From positions 1-64,000 of the forward strand of contig JAERTG010000092.1 of the NCBI GenBank assembly GCA_016845065.1: a DNA stretch of 64,000 bases, read 5' to 3'. This document shows, piece after piece, positions 43,234-52,534 of this stretch (its first letter is position 1; every line of letters starts with the position of its first letter). A model generated the notes under the pieces. That model was not told where the DNA came from and did no database searches. It was given only the letters and a program-made list of their open reading frames with translations. The stretch comes from Fidelibacterota bacterium (GTDB lineage Bacteria; Fidelibacterota; UBA8477; JABMPR01). Both the position numbers and the translations under genes were made by a program.

Positions 43234-44010
43234 TTAATCAGGTCGCGGTCGTGTAAACACCCAGTTTGAACCCCCTGAATCATTCATGGAAAACTGATAC
43301 TCAGATATATTGAACGCCTTGAGCTGATCAGGTTCATTTAAATTGTTTTGGATGACATAGTCTGCCATCATTCCACGAGCCCACTTGGCAAAAATGGCTA
43401 TGACCTTGGCTTTGCCATTTTCGACTTCCTTAAATTCGATATTGTATACAGGTGCCTTGAGTGACTTAAAATCAACTACCCGAGCATATTCCCGGGAGGC
43501 AAGATTTATGATTGCCGGGGATGAGTCTGTTTTGATTTCCCTGTTTAGTGCTCTGGTAATTCGCTTATCCCAAAACTGATACAAATTATCACCACGTTTA
43601 GTTTTTAGGGGTGTTTTCATTTCCAGACGATACGCTTGAATTAAATCTAATGGACGCAGGTAACCATACAGTCCTGAAAGAATTCTCAAATGATTCTGGG
43701 CAAATTCTAGTTTTTCAGAATCATAGGTATTCATCCGCATGTGACGATACACATCCCCTGTGAAGGCAAAAAGAGCCTGCTTGGCATTATCTAAACTAAA
43801 AGGAGGCTTGAATTCCTTATATCTAGGGATATTAAGGTCAGCGAGACTCTCACTGATTGACATGAGTTTCATCAGGTCAGGTTTTTTTATGCGCTTTAAT
43901 TGGGTGATGAGTTGCTTACTCTGACTTAACATTTCAGGAGTTGTAAACAATTCCGTCGGAGCGGGCTCGCTAAAATTGACACTTTTAGCCGGTGAAATGA
44001 GAGTGATCAT
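43234..44010 (-). CDS. yaaA: peroxide stress protein YaaA (DUF328/UPF0246)
   Basis: A 258-residue YaaA-family protein. In E. coli YaaA lowers free iron during peroxide stress and limits oxidative DNA damage. Conserved blocks: MITLISPAKSVNF at the start, FTGDVYRHM near 85, LRILSGLYGYLRPLDLIQAYRLEM (residues about 108-131), NLASREYARV near 168 and FAKWARGMMADY near 208. The length is typical. It stands next to corrinoid methyltransferase genes, with 43 bases between, and may share their transcript. Confidence 0.92.
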   Translation of the reverse strand: MITLISPAKSVNFSEPAPTELFTTPEMLSQSKQLITQLKRIKKPDLMKLMSISESLADLNIPRYKEFKPPFSLDNAKQALFAFTGDVYRHMRMNTYDSEKLEFAQNHLRILSGLYGYLRPLDLIQAYRLEMKTPLKTKRGDNLYQFWDKRITRALNREIKTDSSPAIINLASREYARVVDFKSLKAPVYNIEFKEVENGKAKVIAIFAKWARGMMADYVIQNNLNEPDQLKAFNISEYQFSMNDSGGSNWVFTRPRPD

Positions 44011-44053
44011 AGTTTTTCCAGTTTACTAGATATTTATTGAAGTATAATTTCCA

Positions 44054-44686
44054 TTACTCACAAAATTGCTGTACTTGCTCAACGGCTGCGGGAGCTGTTG
44101 GTGCATATCCATCCGCACCAATACTTTGTGAGAACTCACGACTAACGGGCGCACCACCAATCAGAATTTTCGTTTCCTTCAAGTCTTCGTGATTTCTGAA
44201 CGCCAGTACAACTTCCCTCATGTTGTTCATGGTGGATGACAATAGAGCAGACAGACAGACGATACCAGCCTGATGTTTCAAGCTTTCATCTACAAAACGC
44301 TGAGCTGGTACATTTACACCGAGATCAACAACCTCAAACCCAGCGCCAATAAGCATGATTCGAACCAGATTCTTACCAATATCATGCATGTCCCCCTTTA
44401 CTGTACCAATGATTATTGCTTCGCGATGATGGGCTTCTGAATTTCCGGCCAAATGAGGTTTCAGGATATCAATGGCTGTCTGCATAGCTTGTGCAGACAT
44501 GAGTACCTGGGGTAAAAACATTTCATTGTGCTTAAAACGTTCTCCCACAATAGCCATTCCAGGCAGAAGCTGTTCATCCAGGATTTGTTGACCGTTTACA
44601 CCCTCACCCAACAGTTGGTTCACATCAGCGGAAATTGAGGCCACATTTCCCCTAATAATGGCTTGTTGAATGGAATCAGAGGACAT
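44054..44686 (-). CDS. corrinoid (B12-binding) protein of a methyltransferase system
   Basis: A 210-residue cobalamin carrier related to MtbC/MttC and the MetH B12 module. A helical cap (about 1-85) is followed by a Rossmann domain with the lower-ligand motif Asp99-x-His101-x2-Gly104 (GDMHDIGKNL), then CLSALLSSTM near 144 and ILIGGAPVS near 176. It carries the methyl group as methyl-Co(III) between substrate and acceptor. Its start directly abuts the methyltransferase stop. The reductive activator (RamA-like) usually needed is not in the window. Confidence 0.9.
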   Translation of the reverse strand: MSSDSIQQAIIRGNVASISADVNQLLGEGVNGQQILDEQLLPGMAIVGERFKHNEMFLPQVLMSAQAMQTAIDILKPHLAGNSEAHHREAIIIGTVKGDMHDIGKNLVRIMLIGAGFEVVDLGVNVPAQRFVDESLKHQAGIVCLSALLSSTMNNMREVVLAFRNHEDLKETKILIGGAPVSREFSQSIGADGYAPTAPAAVEQVQQFCE

Positions 44687-45742
44687 TTACTTCAACTCCT
44701 TATGAGCGACTGCATACATCGCTTTCAAATTTTCAGGTTGACAGTATGAAGCAACCACATTGCTGGTCCCCAAGATAAATCCACCTGCATTTCTTGCATC
44801 ATGGATAAGATTACGGGTTGTATTTTTGACCTCATTTACCGTGCCGTTTGCCAGCAGATCCACATCTATATTGCCCATAAATGCGAGATCTTGTCCATAT
44901 TCTTTCTTAAGGGACGGAATATCCATATTCGCATTGGGATCACATGACTGTAAAACATCAATTCCACACTCAATGAGGTCAGGGATGACATTCCTGAGAT
45001 CTCCATCAGAATGAAAGAACACGGGTAGCCCCCGTTTTTTAATTTCAGCTACCATATTCTTTAAGGCAGGGAAGTAGTCACTCCTTAAATATTCTGGGTC
45101 AACGAAAGTACCGGTGTTGAATGCCAAGTCATCTGCGATGAGTATGGCATCGGCTCCAGCCTCTGCACTCATAAATGCCAGGTTCAAATTTGTCTCTATA
45201 AGTTTCTCATAATATCTTTTCATTATTTCTCGCGCTTGAATCGTCCACATCATAAAGCGTTCAAAACCCAACAGTTCATAACCAAGATCAAATCCTGCAT
45301 TCAAGGTTGCCAGGACAAAAAAATCAGTGGTGTTGCTCCATCGGTTCACCTGGGATGAGTCAAAACTACTTACATCTGGTGGCCTCCACGAATCCAGCTC
45401 TTCGGGACTATGAGCAATAGGATCTACAAGCTGTACTGTGGCATCCGGGGGTTGTGTGTGTGTTGCTCCCCAGTAATCTCTAAAAGTTTCAGTACCCCAG
45501 TCCTCGTGAACTCCGACCATCTCAACGGGTGGACCTGTCACCCGGGCACCGACAATATCAGCCCCCAACGTTTCGCGTATTCGTTTGTGGTTCAAATAAA
45601 CCGCATCTGGTCCCAGATCATATCTATCACCTAAAATGGCCTGAATGATTACATCTGTATATCCTCCACCAATCTCACCAATGGGAACCCTGGATGTCTC
45701 AATCCTTTTTAGCGCTGATAATACTCTATCTCTCCCAGTCAT
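44687..45742 (-). CDS. uroporphyrinogen decarboxylase-fold corrinoid methyltransferase (MtaA/CmuA-like)
   Basis: A 351-residue TIM-barrel protein of the UroD/MtaA family. HSDGDL (near 244) and the Cys in VLQSCDPN (near 266), with a late Cys in VVASYCQPE, are candidate zinc ligands. The FMGNID block (near 290) and LGTSNVV (near 328) are family features. The adjacent corrinoid protein indicates methyl transfer to or from corrinoid rather than haem synthesis. The methyl donor cannot be told from sequence; methoxylated aromatics, methylamines and glycine betaine are all possible. It is first in this minus-strand pair. Confidence 0.86.
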   Translation of the reverse strand: MTGRDRVLSALKRIETSRVPIGEIGGGYTDVIIQAILGDRYDLGPDAVYLNHKRIRETLGADIVGARVTGPPVEMVGVHEDWGTETFRDYWGATHTQPPDATVQLVDPIAHSPEELDSWRPPDVSSFDSSQVNRWSNTTDFFVLATLNAGFDLGYELLGFERFMMWTIQAREIMKRYYEKLIETNLNLAFMSAEAGADAILIADDLAFNTGTFVDPEYLRSDYFPALKNMVAEIKKRGLPVFFHSDGDLRNVIPDLIECGIDVLQSCDPNANMDIPSLKKEYGQDLAFMGNIDVDLLANGTVNEVKNTTRNLIHDARNAGGFILGTSNVVASYCQPENLKAMYAVAHKELK

Positions 45743-45925
45743 GGCAGCAAGCTAATAAAAAAGATTTGGTGGGGATAGTAGATAGTTGATTCAAAGTGAA
45801 TCAGAGCTTATTCAGATCAATATTTACTCTTTATCCTACTTACCGCTCAGTCAGCATAGAAATTAAACTTTTTGTGCTCTATCACATTTTGAATGCTAGA
45901 TTTCAGAATCGGATTGAATCATCGC

Positions 45926-45947
45926 TTCATATATAAAATTATATGAA
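45926..45947. promoter_or_regulatory. inverted repeat upstream of the HtrA gene
   Basis: TTCATATA (45926-45933) and TATATGAA (45940-45947) form a perfect inverted repeat around TAAAAT, with a further TCATAT half-site shortly after (near 45952). It lies about 50 bases before the protease start and could be a regulator site; AT-richness makes chance occurrence possible. Confidence 0.35.
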
Positions 45948-45998
45948 ACCTTTCATATCATCCGGCATAAAAAGCTTTGTCAAATGATTGGAGACTAC

Positions 45999-47432
45999 AT
46001 GAAAAAACATTTACTACTAATTACACCACTATTAATAATTGCTCTTGCATTCCCAGCAAATTTGAATGCATCGGATCTTGGTGTGGCCAAAGCCTTAAGT
46101 AACGCTTTTGCTGATATCGCTGAAGAAGTTTCTCCTTCAGTTGTTACTATCACCAGTGAGCATGTATATACACATCCTGCCATGGGCCAATACAAAGGTT
46201 TCCAAGAGATGTTTCCTAAACAACTCTGGCCCTTTTTACCTGAGGGTGATCGTGAAATGAAAAGCACCTCCCTGGGTTCGGGAATAATCATTAGCAAGGA
46301 TGGATATATTCTTACGAATAATCATGTCGTTGAAAAAGGTGAAAACATAAAAGTCAAAATTTCGGACAATAAAGAATATGATGCAGAGATAATAGGAGCT
46401 GACCCAAAGACGGACGTCGCCTTGATAAAAGTCGATGCAAAAAAGCTCAGACCTATCAAAATGGGAAACTCAGATAGGATCAGAGTGGGGGAATGGGTCC
46501 TCGCGGTGGGGAGTCCCTTCTCAGGCAGCTTGTCGCAAACGGTAACGCAGGGAATTGTGAGCGCGACGGGTCGATCATCTGTCGGACTCAATGATTATGA
46601 GAACTTTATTCAAACTGATGCCGCCATCAATCCTGGAAACTCAGGAGGAGCTCTGGTTAATCTGGACGGTGAACTGGTTGGTATGAATTCCGCCATTGCC
46701 TCAAGGAGTGGTGGATATCAGGGTATCGGGTTTGCCATTCCCATCAACCTGGTAAATCGAATCGTAGAAGATTTACAGACCAACGGGCGTGTGACTCGCG
46801 CCTGGCTCGGAGTTTACGTTCAACCAGTGAGTGCAGCTATGGCTAAAACGCTGGGAATGGATATTGCTAAGGGCGCTCTGATACAACAGGTTGTAGAAGG
46901 CAGTCCTGCTGATGATGCAAACTTAAAGCAGTTAGATGTAATCATCGAATTTGATGGGAAGGATGTAGAAAATTCTAGAAAACTACCCATTCTCGTTTCA
47001 ACTCAACGACCGAATGAAAAGAAAAAGCTGAAGGTTTTACGAGAGGGCAAGGTAAAGACCATTACTGTGAAACTGGGTGAATTGCCAGACGAGGTGATGG
47101 CAGCCGGACCCCTTGAGGTGGAAAAATCTGATATTGGTCTTACTGTTGAAACAGCAAGTGCTGAACGCCTAAGGTTTTACAATTTTTCTCCAGGGGCTGA
47201 AGGTGTTTTGGTAACCGCCATCGAACGAGATAGCGAGGCTTTTGAGAAAAATATCCGCAAGGGATATCTCATTCAGAAGATGGGTCCAAATGTGAAAAAT
47301 TTAACAAAGGTTACTACATCTCGTGCCTTTGAGAAAAACCTGAACTCATATAAACCCGATGACACCATTCTGCTGTTGGTAAGACGAGACAACTCCAACA
47401 CATTTTTTGTGGCCCTCACTATCCCAGAGTAA
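45999..47432 (+). CDS. HtrA/DegP-family periplasmic serine protease with two PDZ domains
   Basis: 477 residues from ATG 45999 (GGAG 5 bases upstream; an earlier ATG at 45984 precedes this site). The signal peptide ends near PANLNA. Protease domain residues by this numbering: His109 (TNNHVV), Asp139 (KTDVALI), Ser215 (NPGNSGGAL). PDZ1 spans about 260-345 (WLGVYVQPV, GALIQQVVEGSPADDANL). PDZ2 is divergent (about 370-475; GVLVTAIERDSEAFEKNI). Function: degradation or refolding of damaged envelope proteins. A terminator follows. Confidence 0.95.
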   Translation: MKKHLLLITPLLIIALAFPANLNASDLGVAKALSNAFADIAEEVSPSVVTITSEHVYTHPAMGQYKGFQEMFPKQLWPFLPEGDREMKSTSLGSGIIISKDGYILTNNHVVEKGENIKVKISDNKEYDAEIIGADPKTDVALIKVDAKKLRPIKMGNSDRIRVGEWVLAVGSPFSGSLSQTVTQGIVSATGRSSVGLNDYENFIQTDAAINPGNSGGALVNLDGELVGMNSAIASRSGGYQGIGFAIPINLVNRIVEDLQTNGRVTRAWLGVYVQPVSAAMAKTLGMDIAKGALIQQVVEGSPADDANLKQLDVIIEFDGKDVENSRKLPILVSTQRPNEKKKLKVLREGKVKTITVKLGELPDEVMAAGPLEVEKSDIGLTVETASAERLRFYNFSPGAEGVLVTAIERDSEAFEKNIRKGYLIQKMGPNVKNLTKVTTSRAFEKNLNSYKPDDTILLLVRRDNSNTFFVALTIPE

Positions 47433-47485
47433 TGAGGACAGCCCCTCAGATTATACTCAAGAGCTAATCTTTCCTCCAAACCCCC

Positions 47486-47525
47486 GAGACCCCAGATACA
47501 TCTATAGTATTTTGGGGTCTCTTTT
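47486..47525 (+). terminator. rho-independent terminator of the HtrA gene
   Basis: GAGACCCCA (47486-47494) pairs with TGGGGTCTC (47513-47521), followed by TTTT. The loop region can pair further. Confidence 0.87.
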
Positions 47526-47616
47526 GTAATGCACGTACAATCTGTTAACTCGAAAAGCCATCCAAATTCAATAGAATTATCAATACAAAGTAGTTTACAG
47601 ATTTATGGGGATAACA

Positions 47617-47646
47617 TTGACATGCCGAAAATGCGGCGATTATATT
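47617..47646 (+). promoter_or_regulatory. sigma-70-like promoter of ileS
   Basis: TTGACA (47617-47622) and TATATT (47641-47646) are separated by 18 bases, a good consensus match. Transcription would start near 47653, giving a leader of about 64 bases before the ileS ATG. The leader is too short for a T-box and shows no obvious riboswitch. Confidence 0.65.
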
Positions 47647-47716
47647 GCGCGGCTAAAAAAGGATTGAAGGATAGCAATGAAAGCTATGGGAAATTAAGAC
47701 GGGAAAAGTACAAACC

Positions 47717-50700
47717 ATGATGAAGGAAGTATCGAGTAAAGTAGATTTTATCAGCCTGGAACATGACATGCTCAAGTTTTGGGAAGATGAAGATATTTTC
47801 AACAAACTCAGGGCTCAGAACGCTGGCAAACCACGTTGGTCATTTCTTGATGGTCCCATTACAGCTAATAATCCCATGGGCGTTCACCATGCCTGGGGTC
47901 GTACCTACAAAGATTTGTACCAGCGATATCATGCCATGCTCGGAATGGAATTGCGCTATCAGAATGGCTTTGATTGTCAAGGCTTGTGGGTAGAAGTTGA
48001 AGTTGAAAAAGAGCTGGGTTTCAAATCTAAAACTGATATTGAAGCATATGGAATAGAAGCATTTGTAAATAAGTGTAAAGAACGTGTCCGTAAATTCTCA
48101 GCTGTTCAGACAGAACAGTCCAAAAGGATGGGCTATTGGATGGATTGGGACAATTCCTATTTCACAATGTCCGATGAAAACAATTACACCATCTGGGCCT
48201 TTCTAAAAAAATGTTTTGACCGTGGATTTATCTACAAGGGTTACGATGTGATGCCATGGTGTACCCGTTGCGGATCTGCACTTTCTGAACATGAAATTGC
48301 TACGGAAGGTTATAAAGAACTTACTCATACATCAATCTATTTGAAATTTCCCCTCAAGGACCGCGACAATGAGTCATTATTGGTGTGGACAACTACACCC
48401 TGGACACTATCATCTAACATTATGGCAGCAGTTCACCCCGATCTTGACTATGTCAAAGTCAAGCAGGGAGATGATACTTATTATCTCGTAGAGGGGCGAC
48501 TCTCGATATTGCAAGGAGATTACGAAGTACTTGAAACCCTCAAGGGTAAAGAGATGTTGGGTTGGGAATATCATGGACCATATGATGAACTGCCGGTACA
48601 GAAGGACATCCATCATGCCATTATCTTTTGGGATGAGATCTCCGAAAATGATGGTACTGGAATTGTACATATTGCCCCTGGTTGTGGTAAGGAAGACAAT
48701 GCTCTAGCTAAGGAACTGGGTTTTCAGGTTATCAAACCCATCGATGAGTTTGGTGCTTACTACGAAGGATTTGGTAAGTGGACTGGAAAGAATGTGATGG
48801 AAATTGGTGACCAGGTAATCGACGACTTGTCCCAAAAAGGGTTGCGCTATAAGCGTGAGCCTATCACTCACAGATATCCTTGTTGCTGGCGACATGGCAC
48901 TGAATTGGTTTTTCGACCGGTTGATGAATGGTTTATCCGAATGGATGAATTAAGAGGAGAAATCGCTGAAGTAACGACCAAAGTCAATTGGATTCCATCC
49001 TACGGCAAAGAACGCGAATTGGATTGGCTCAAGAATATGCATGATTGGATGATTTCCAAGAAACGCTATTGGGGTCTTGCTTTGCCAATATGGACCTTTG
49101 AGGATGGTTCCTTCTATGTCGTTGGTTCTGAAACCGAATTGAAAGAACTGGCTGTGGAAGGATGGGAAGATTTTGAAGGACAAAGTCCTCATAAACCATG
49201 GATTGATAATGTTAAAATTAAGCACCCTGAGTCAGGTCTTATTGGAACCAGGGTTCCTGATGTGGGAAACCCCTGGCTTGATGCTGGAATCGTGCCCTAT
49301 TCGACGCTAGGGTATCGGAACGATCCTGACTATTGGGAAAAATGGTTTCCTGCAGATTTCATAGTTGAATCACTCCCTGGGCAATTTCGCAACTGGTTTT
49401 ACGCTATTCTTGCTATGAGCACGGTGATGGAAAACACTCCTCCCATCAAAACCATTATGGGACATGCCCTGGTAAAAGACGAGAATGGTGATGATATGCA
49501 CAAATCAGCTGGAAATGCCATCTGGTTTGAAGATGCAGCAGAAAAAATGGGTGTGGATGTCATGCGCTGGATGTATGCCTCCCAGGTACCAGTAAATAAC
49601 TTGAATTTTGGCTATCATGCTGCTGATGAAGTTCGTCGCAAAGTACTCACATTGTGGAATACCTACTCTTTCTTTGTAACCTATGCACGACTTGACAAGT
49701 TTGATCCCATGTCAGAGTTAGATGAATCAACCCTGACAGAATTGGATAGATGGATTCTGGCACGTTTAAATCAACTGGTTGGTCAGGCTCGAAAAGACTA
49801 TGATGGTTTTCAGGCTGACAAACTCATGCTCAAAATCAATCGTTTTGTAGATGAACTCTCCAATTGGTACGTACGTCGGTCCAGACGTCGTTTCTGGAAA
49901 AGTGAAAATGATACTGATAAATGGGCTGCCTATCATACACTCTATCAGGCATTGGTAACAATATCAAAGTTAATTGCTCCCATATCTCCATTTTTCACTG
50001 AATCTCTCTATCAAAATCTGGTTGTTGCTCTGGATCCAGATGCACCTCAAAGTATACACCTATGTAAATTTCCTGAAGTGGACAAGCGCTGGCTGGATGA
50101 CGAATTGCTCAGACGTGTGGATGTGGTCATAAAAACCGTTGAGTTGGGAAGAGCTGCCAGGAATAAAGCCAACCTGAAGGTGCGTCAACCACTTGCTAAA
50201 ATATCAGTTTACTTCCCAAGTGAAAATGACAGAGCTTTTGCCAGCGATCTTCAAGATCAGATCCTGGAGGAGCTGAATATCAAAACTCTAACAGTGGTTG
50301 AGAATGCAGAGTCATTGGTTCAATATGTAGTAAAACCAAATCTTGGTAAACTAGGACCAAAATACGGGAAAGATATTGGGTGGATTAGACAGGTTATTGA
50401 AACCACTGATCCGCAGAAGTTGGTTAAATTATCAAAGGCAGGTGATAGTGTTTTCATTACTGATGGTGAGAAGGAACTAGAGCTTGAGCCTGATGAGTTG
50501 TTAGCATCTACCATCGAACCTGAGGGACAAGCAGTAGTTGAAGAGGCTGGTGTTGTGGTTGCCGTAGAAACTGAACTCTCTGAAGCTTTGATTAGTGAAG
50601 GTATGGCGAGGGATTTTATCCGGAATGTTCAAAATATGCGCAAAGATGCAGAATTTGATGTTTCTGACAGGATAAGCATCTTTGTTGAGGTCGACGAATT

Positions 50701-50848
50701 CCTCAAGAACATGATACGGGAGCACCAAGACTACATCGCAAATGAAACTCTGGCTGAGGAATTAAATTTTGCAGCAGGAGAGGATACCTTTCAGGCTGAA
50801 TTCAAAATTGGTAAAAGCACTTTTTCCGTAGGAATTAAACGCTATTAA
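47717..50848 (+). CDS. ileS: isoleucyl-tRNA synthetase with atypical signature motifs
   Basis: A 1043-residue class I synthetase charging tRNA-Ile. The N-terminal motif reads MGVHHAWGR (about 55-63) where HxGH is expected, and the KMSKS position reads MHKSAGN (about 594-600). The editing domain (about 190-390; WTTTPWTLSSN) and the anticodon domain (about 640-800; DRWILARLNQL, SNWYVRRSRRRFWK) are normal. The C-terminus lacks a zinc ribbon. I infer it is the cellular IleRS of a divergent type. It is followed by lspA after 4 bases, the common ileS-lspA arrangement. Confidence 0.9.
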   Translation: MMKEVSSKVDFISLEHDMLKFWEDEDIFNKLRAQNAGKPRWSFLDGPITANNPMGVHHAWGRTYKDLYQRYHAMLGMELRYQNGFDCQGLWVEVEVEKELGFKSKTDIEAYGIEAFVNKCKERVRKFSAVQTEQSKRMGYWMDWDNSYFTMSDENNYTIWAFLKKCFDRGFIYKGYDVMPWCTRCGSALSEHEIATEGYKELTHTSIYLKFPLKDRDNESLLVWTTTPWTLSSNIMAAVHPDLDYVKVKQGDDTYYLVEGRLSILQGDYEVLETLKGKEMLGWEYHGPYDELPVQKDIHHAIIFWDEISENDGTGIVHIAPGCGKEDNALAKELGFQVIKPIDEFGAYYEGFGKWTGKNVMEIGDQVIDDLSQKGLRYKREPITHRYPCCWRHGTELVFRPVDEWFIRMDELRGEIAEVTTKVNWIPSYGKERELDWLKNMHDWMISKKRYWGLALPIWTFEDGSFYVVGSETELKELAVEGWEDFEGQSPHKPWIDNVKIKHPESGLIGTRVPDVGNPWLDAGIVPYSTLGYRNDPDYWEKWFPADFIVESLPGQFRNWFYAILAMSTVMENTPPIKTIMGHALVKDENGDDMHKSAGNAIWFEDAAEKMGVDVMRWMYASQVPVNNLNFGYHAADEVRRKVLTLWNTYSFFVTYARLDKFDPMSELDESTLTELDRWILARLNQLVGQARKDYDGFQADKLMLKINRFVDELSNWYVRRSRRRFWKSENDTDKWAAYHTLYQALVTISKLIAPISPFFTESLYQNLVVALDPDAPQSIHLCKFPEVDKRWLDDELLRRVDVVIKTVELGRAARNKANLKVRQPLAKISVYFPSENDRAFASDLQDQILEELNIKTLTVVENAESLVQYVVKPNLGKLGPKYGKDIGWIRQVIETTDPQKLVKLSKAGDSVFITDGEKELELEPDELLASTIEPEGQAVVEEAGVVVAVETELSEALISEGMARDFIRNVQNMRKDAEFDVSDRISIFVEVDEFLKNMIREHQDYIANETLAEELNFAAGEDTFQAEFKIGKSTFSVGIKRY

Positions 50849-50852
50849 AAAG

Positions 50853-51374
50853 ATGTTGAAATTTCTGAGTATCAGCGCCGTCCTGGTTGTCCTGGATCAT
50901 GCCACAAAATACTGGGCAATCGTTGCCTTAAAGGGTAAACACTACTGGCCGGCAAATGGGGAGCTGTTCCGTCTCGATTATGCCGAAAACTACAATATGA
51001 TATTCAGTTTATCATTTATTCCCATGCCATTGGTTAATGCCTTGGCAATAGGAGCCATTGGCCTGCTATTTTACCTCCTTTATCAGTATAAGGATCAACA
51101 CGTATTACCCAGTGTAGGTCTGGCTTTTATTCTGGGAGGTGCATTTGGTAATATACCTGAGCGATTGATTCGGGGATATGTCGTGGATTTTATCAGTTTT
51201 GATTGGCCTGATTGGCTCTTTTTCACTCGCTGGCCAACCTTCAATGTTGCTGACACAGCTGTGAATATTGGAATGATTCTCTATCTGGGTTATGTCTTTT
51301 TTATTGAAGGAAAAGAACAGAATTCCGAATCAGTTGAACCGACGATTGAGACGGATAAGCCAGCTGCATCGTAG
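50853..51374 (+). CDS. lspA: lipoprotein signal peptidase (signal peptidase II)
   Basis: A 173-residue aspartyl protease of the inner membrane that cleaves prolipoproteins before the lipidated Cys. It has four membrane helices. The catalytic Asp pair is Asp112 (GYVVDFI) and Asp134 (FNVADTAVN), and GGAFGNIPERL (95-105) is the family block; DHATKYWA near 15 corresponds to the usual DQxTK. An acidic tail follows helix 4. It fits the lipoproteins in this window and follows ileS directly. Confidence 0.94.
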   Translation: MLKFLSISAVLVVLDHATKYWAIVALKGKHYWPANGELFRLDYAENYNMIFSLSFIPMPLVNALAIGAIGLLFYLLYQYKDQHVLPSVGLAFILGGAFGNIPERLIRGYVVDFISFDWPDWLFFTRWPTFNVADTAVNIGMILYLGYVFFIEGKEQNSESVEPTIETDKPAAS

Positions 51375-51619
51375 CACCAGACTTCATTAAAAGTATTCGT
51401 TCAATAATCTTTCTATTTTGAGGCCTTCGCGCTATATTTGCCAAAGCGATTTCTAAGTGCAAATATTGAAAATATCCACCTCCATAATACCCACAAAATT
51501 TCAAAACTAGTTAGGAATGTCTAAAGCTGATTAATCAGACTGATCAACGCAGTTCGACCAATGAAACTTTTGAAGTAACCATAGACAACTTCCAAAGACC
51601 AGTTCGTATTGATAAATTC

Positions 51620-52534
51620 TTGTCAACTCGGTTACCTACACACATCACACGCAATCAGGTGCAAAAACTACTAAAAGCTGGTAAGATTCAAGCTGATGGA
51701 AAACCAGTGAAAGCCAGCCATCTTGTTGAACCGGGTGAGCATATTACCGTTCTATATGAGACGCAAAACGCACCTACACTTTATGCAGAGAACATCGCAC
51801 TGGATATTGTATATGAGGATGATTATCTCATTGTTGTAAATAAGCAACCTGGTCTTATTGTGCATCCTGGAGCTGGCAATTCGACAGGTACCCTTGTGAA
51901 CGCTTTGATTTATCATTGTGAACATCTCTCCAATGAAAATGGGTTGTTGCGACCGGGAATTGTTCATCGGTTGGATAAAGATACGTCAGGTTTACTCATC
52001 TCAGCCAAAGACAACAGTATTCATGGTAATCTCCGATCTCAATTCTCGAAACGGACCATAGAAAAATATTATTATGCCCTCGTCTGGGGAAGGTTTGATG
52101 AGGATAAGGGTGAAATCAACGCTCCAATCGGACGGTCTCCAAAGAATCGGAAAAAATTCACAGTGATAGAGTCTGGTAGAGACTCACTATCACTATACGA
52201 GGTAGTGGAGCGATTTGAATTTCTGACTCTGGTAAGGGTAAAGCTCGAAACCGGTCGCACGCACCAGATTCGAGTGCACATGACACATGTAAACCATCCT
52301 ATTTTCGGTGATCCCTATTATGGTGGGCGGAATTCAAAGATTATTACACTTAACCTACGCAACAGACAACTTGCAGCAAGACTACTGGGTATGCTCAATC
52401 GACAGGCTTTGCACGCCCGCCGGTTAATTTTTAAACATCCCATTTCTGATGAGATTATGGACTTGCGAGCTCCCATGCATGATGACTATGAACAGGTTTT
52501 AAAAGTGCTGAGAGAAGAAAGTCAGTACATATGA
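51620..52534 (+). CDS. rluD: RluD-type 23S rRNA pseudouridine synthase (start anomalous)
   Basis: RluA-family synthase of 304 residues as read from TTG 51620. It has an S4 RNA-binding domain (about 1-55; HITRNQVQKLLKAGKI), then the catalytic domain with Asp in HRLDKDTSGLL (near 115-125), ETGRTHQIRVH near 211 and HPIFGDP. The usual S4 opening (RIDKF) is encoded in frame just upstream of 51620, and the frame is open back to 51515 but has no ATG, GTG or TTG there. True translation probably begins near 51517-51530; see findings. It overlaps the Xer gene by 4 bases. Confidence 0.85.
   Translation: MSTRLPTHITRNQVQKLLKAGKIQADGKPVKASHLVEPGEHITVLYETQNAPTLYAENIALDIVYEDDYLIVVNKQPGLIVHPGAGNSTGTLVNALIYHCEHLSNENGLLRPGIVHRLDKDTSGLLISAKDNSIHGNLRSQFSKRTIEKYYYALVWGRFDEDKGEINAPIGRSPKNRKKFTVIESGRDSLSLYEVVERFEFLTLVRVKLETGRTHQIRVHMTHVNHPIFGDPYYGGRNSKIITLNLRNRQLAARLLGMLNRQALHARRLIFKHPISDEIMDLRAPMHDDYEQVLKVLREESQYI

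Noticed and set aside
47647-47716. T-box leader before ileS
   Set aside because: The predicted leader is about 64 bases and contains no T-box consensus or terminator.
47529-47720. A 63-codon open frame between the HtrA gene and ileS
   Set aside because: It spans a clear TTGACA/TATATT promoter and the ileS leader, has no ribosome-binding site, overlaps the ileS start, and its product resembles nothing I know.
51517-51534. ATG TCT AAA GCT GAT TAA as a programmed +1 frameshift site
   Set aside because: GAT before the stop is not a known slippery codon and no RF2-like upstream Shine-Dalgarno spacing is seen, so an indel or non-AUG start is preferred over a programmed event.
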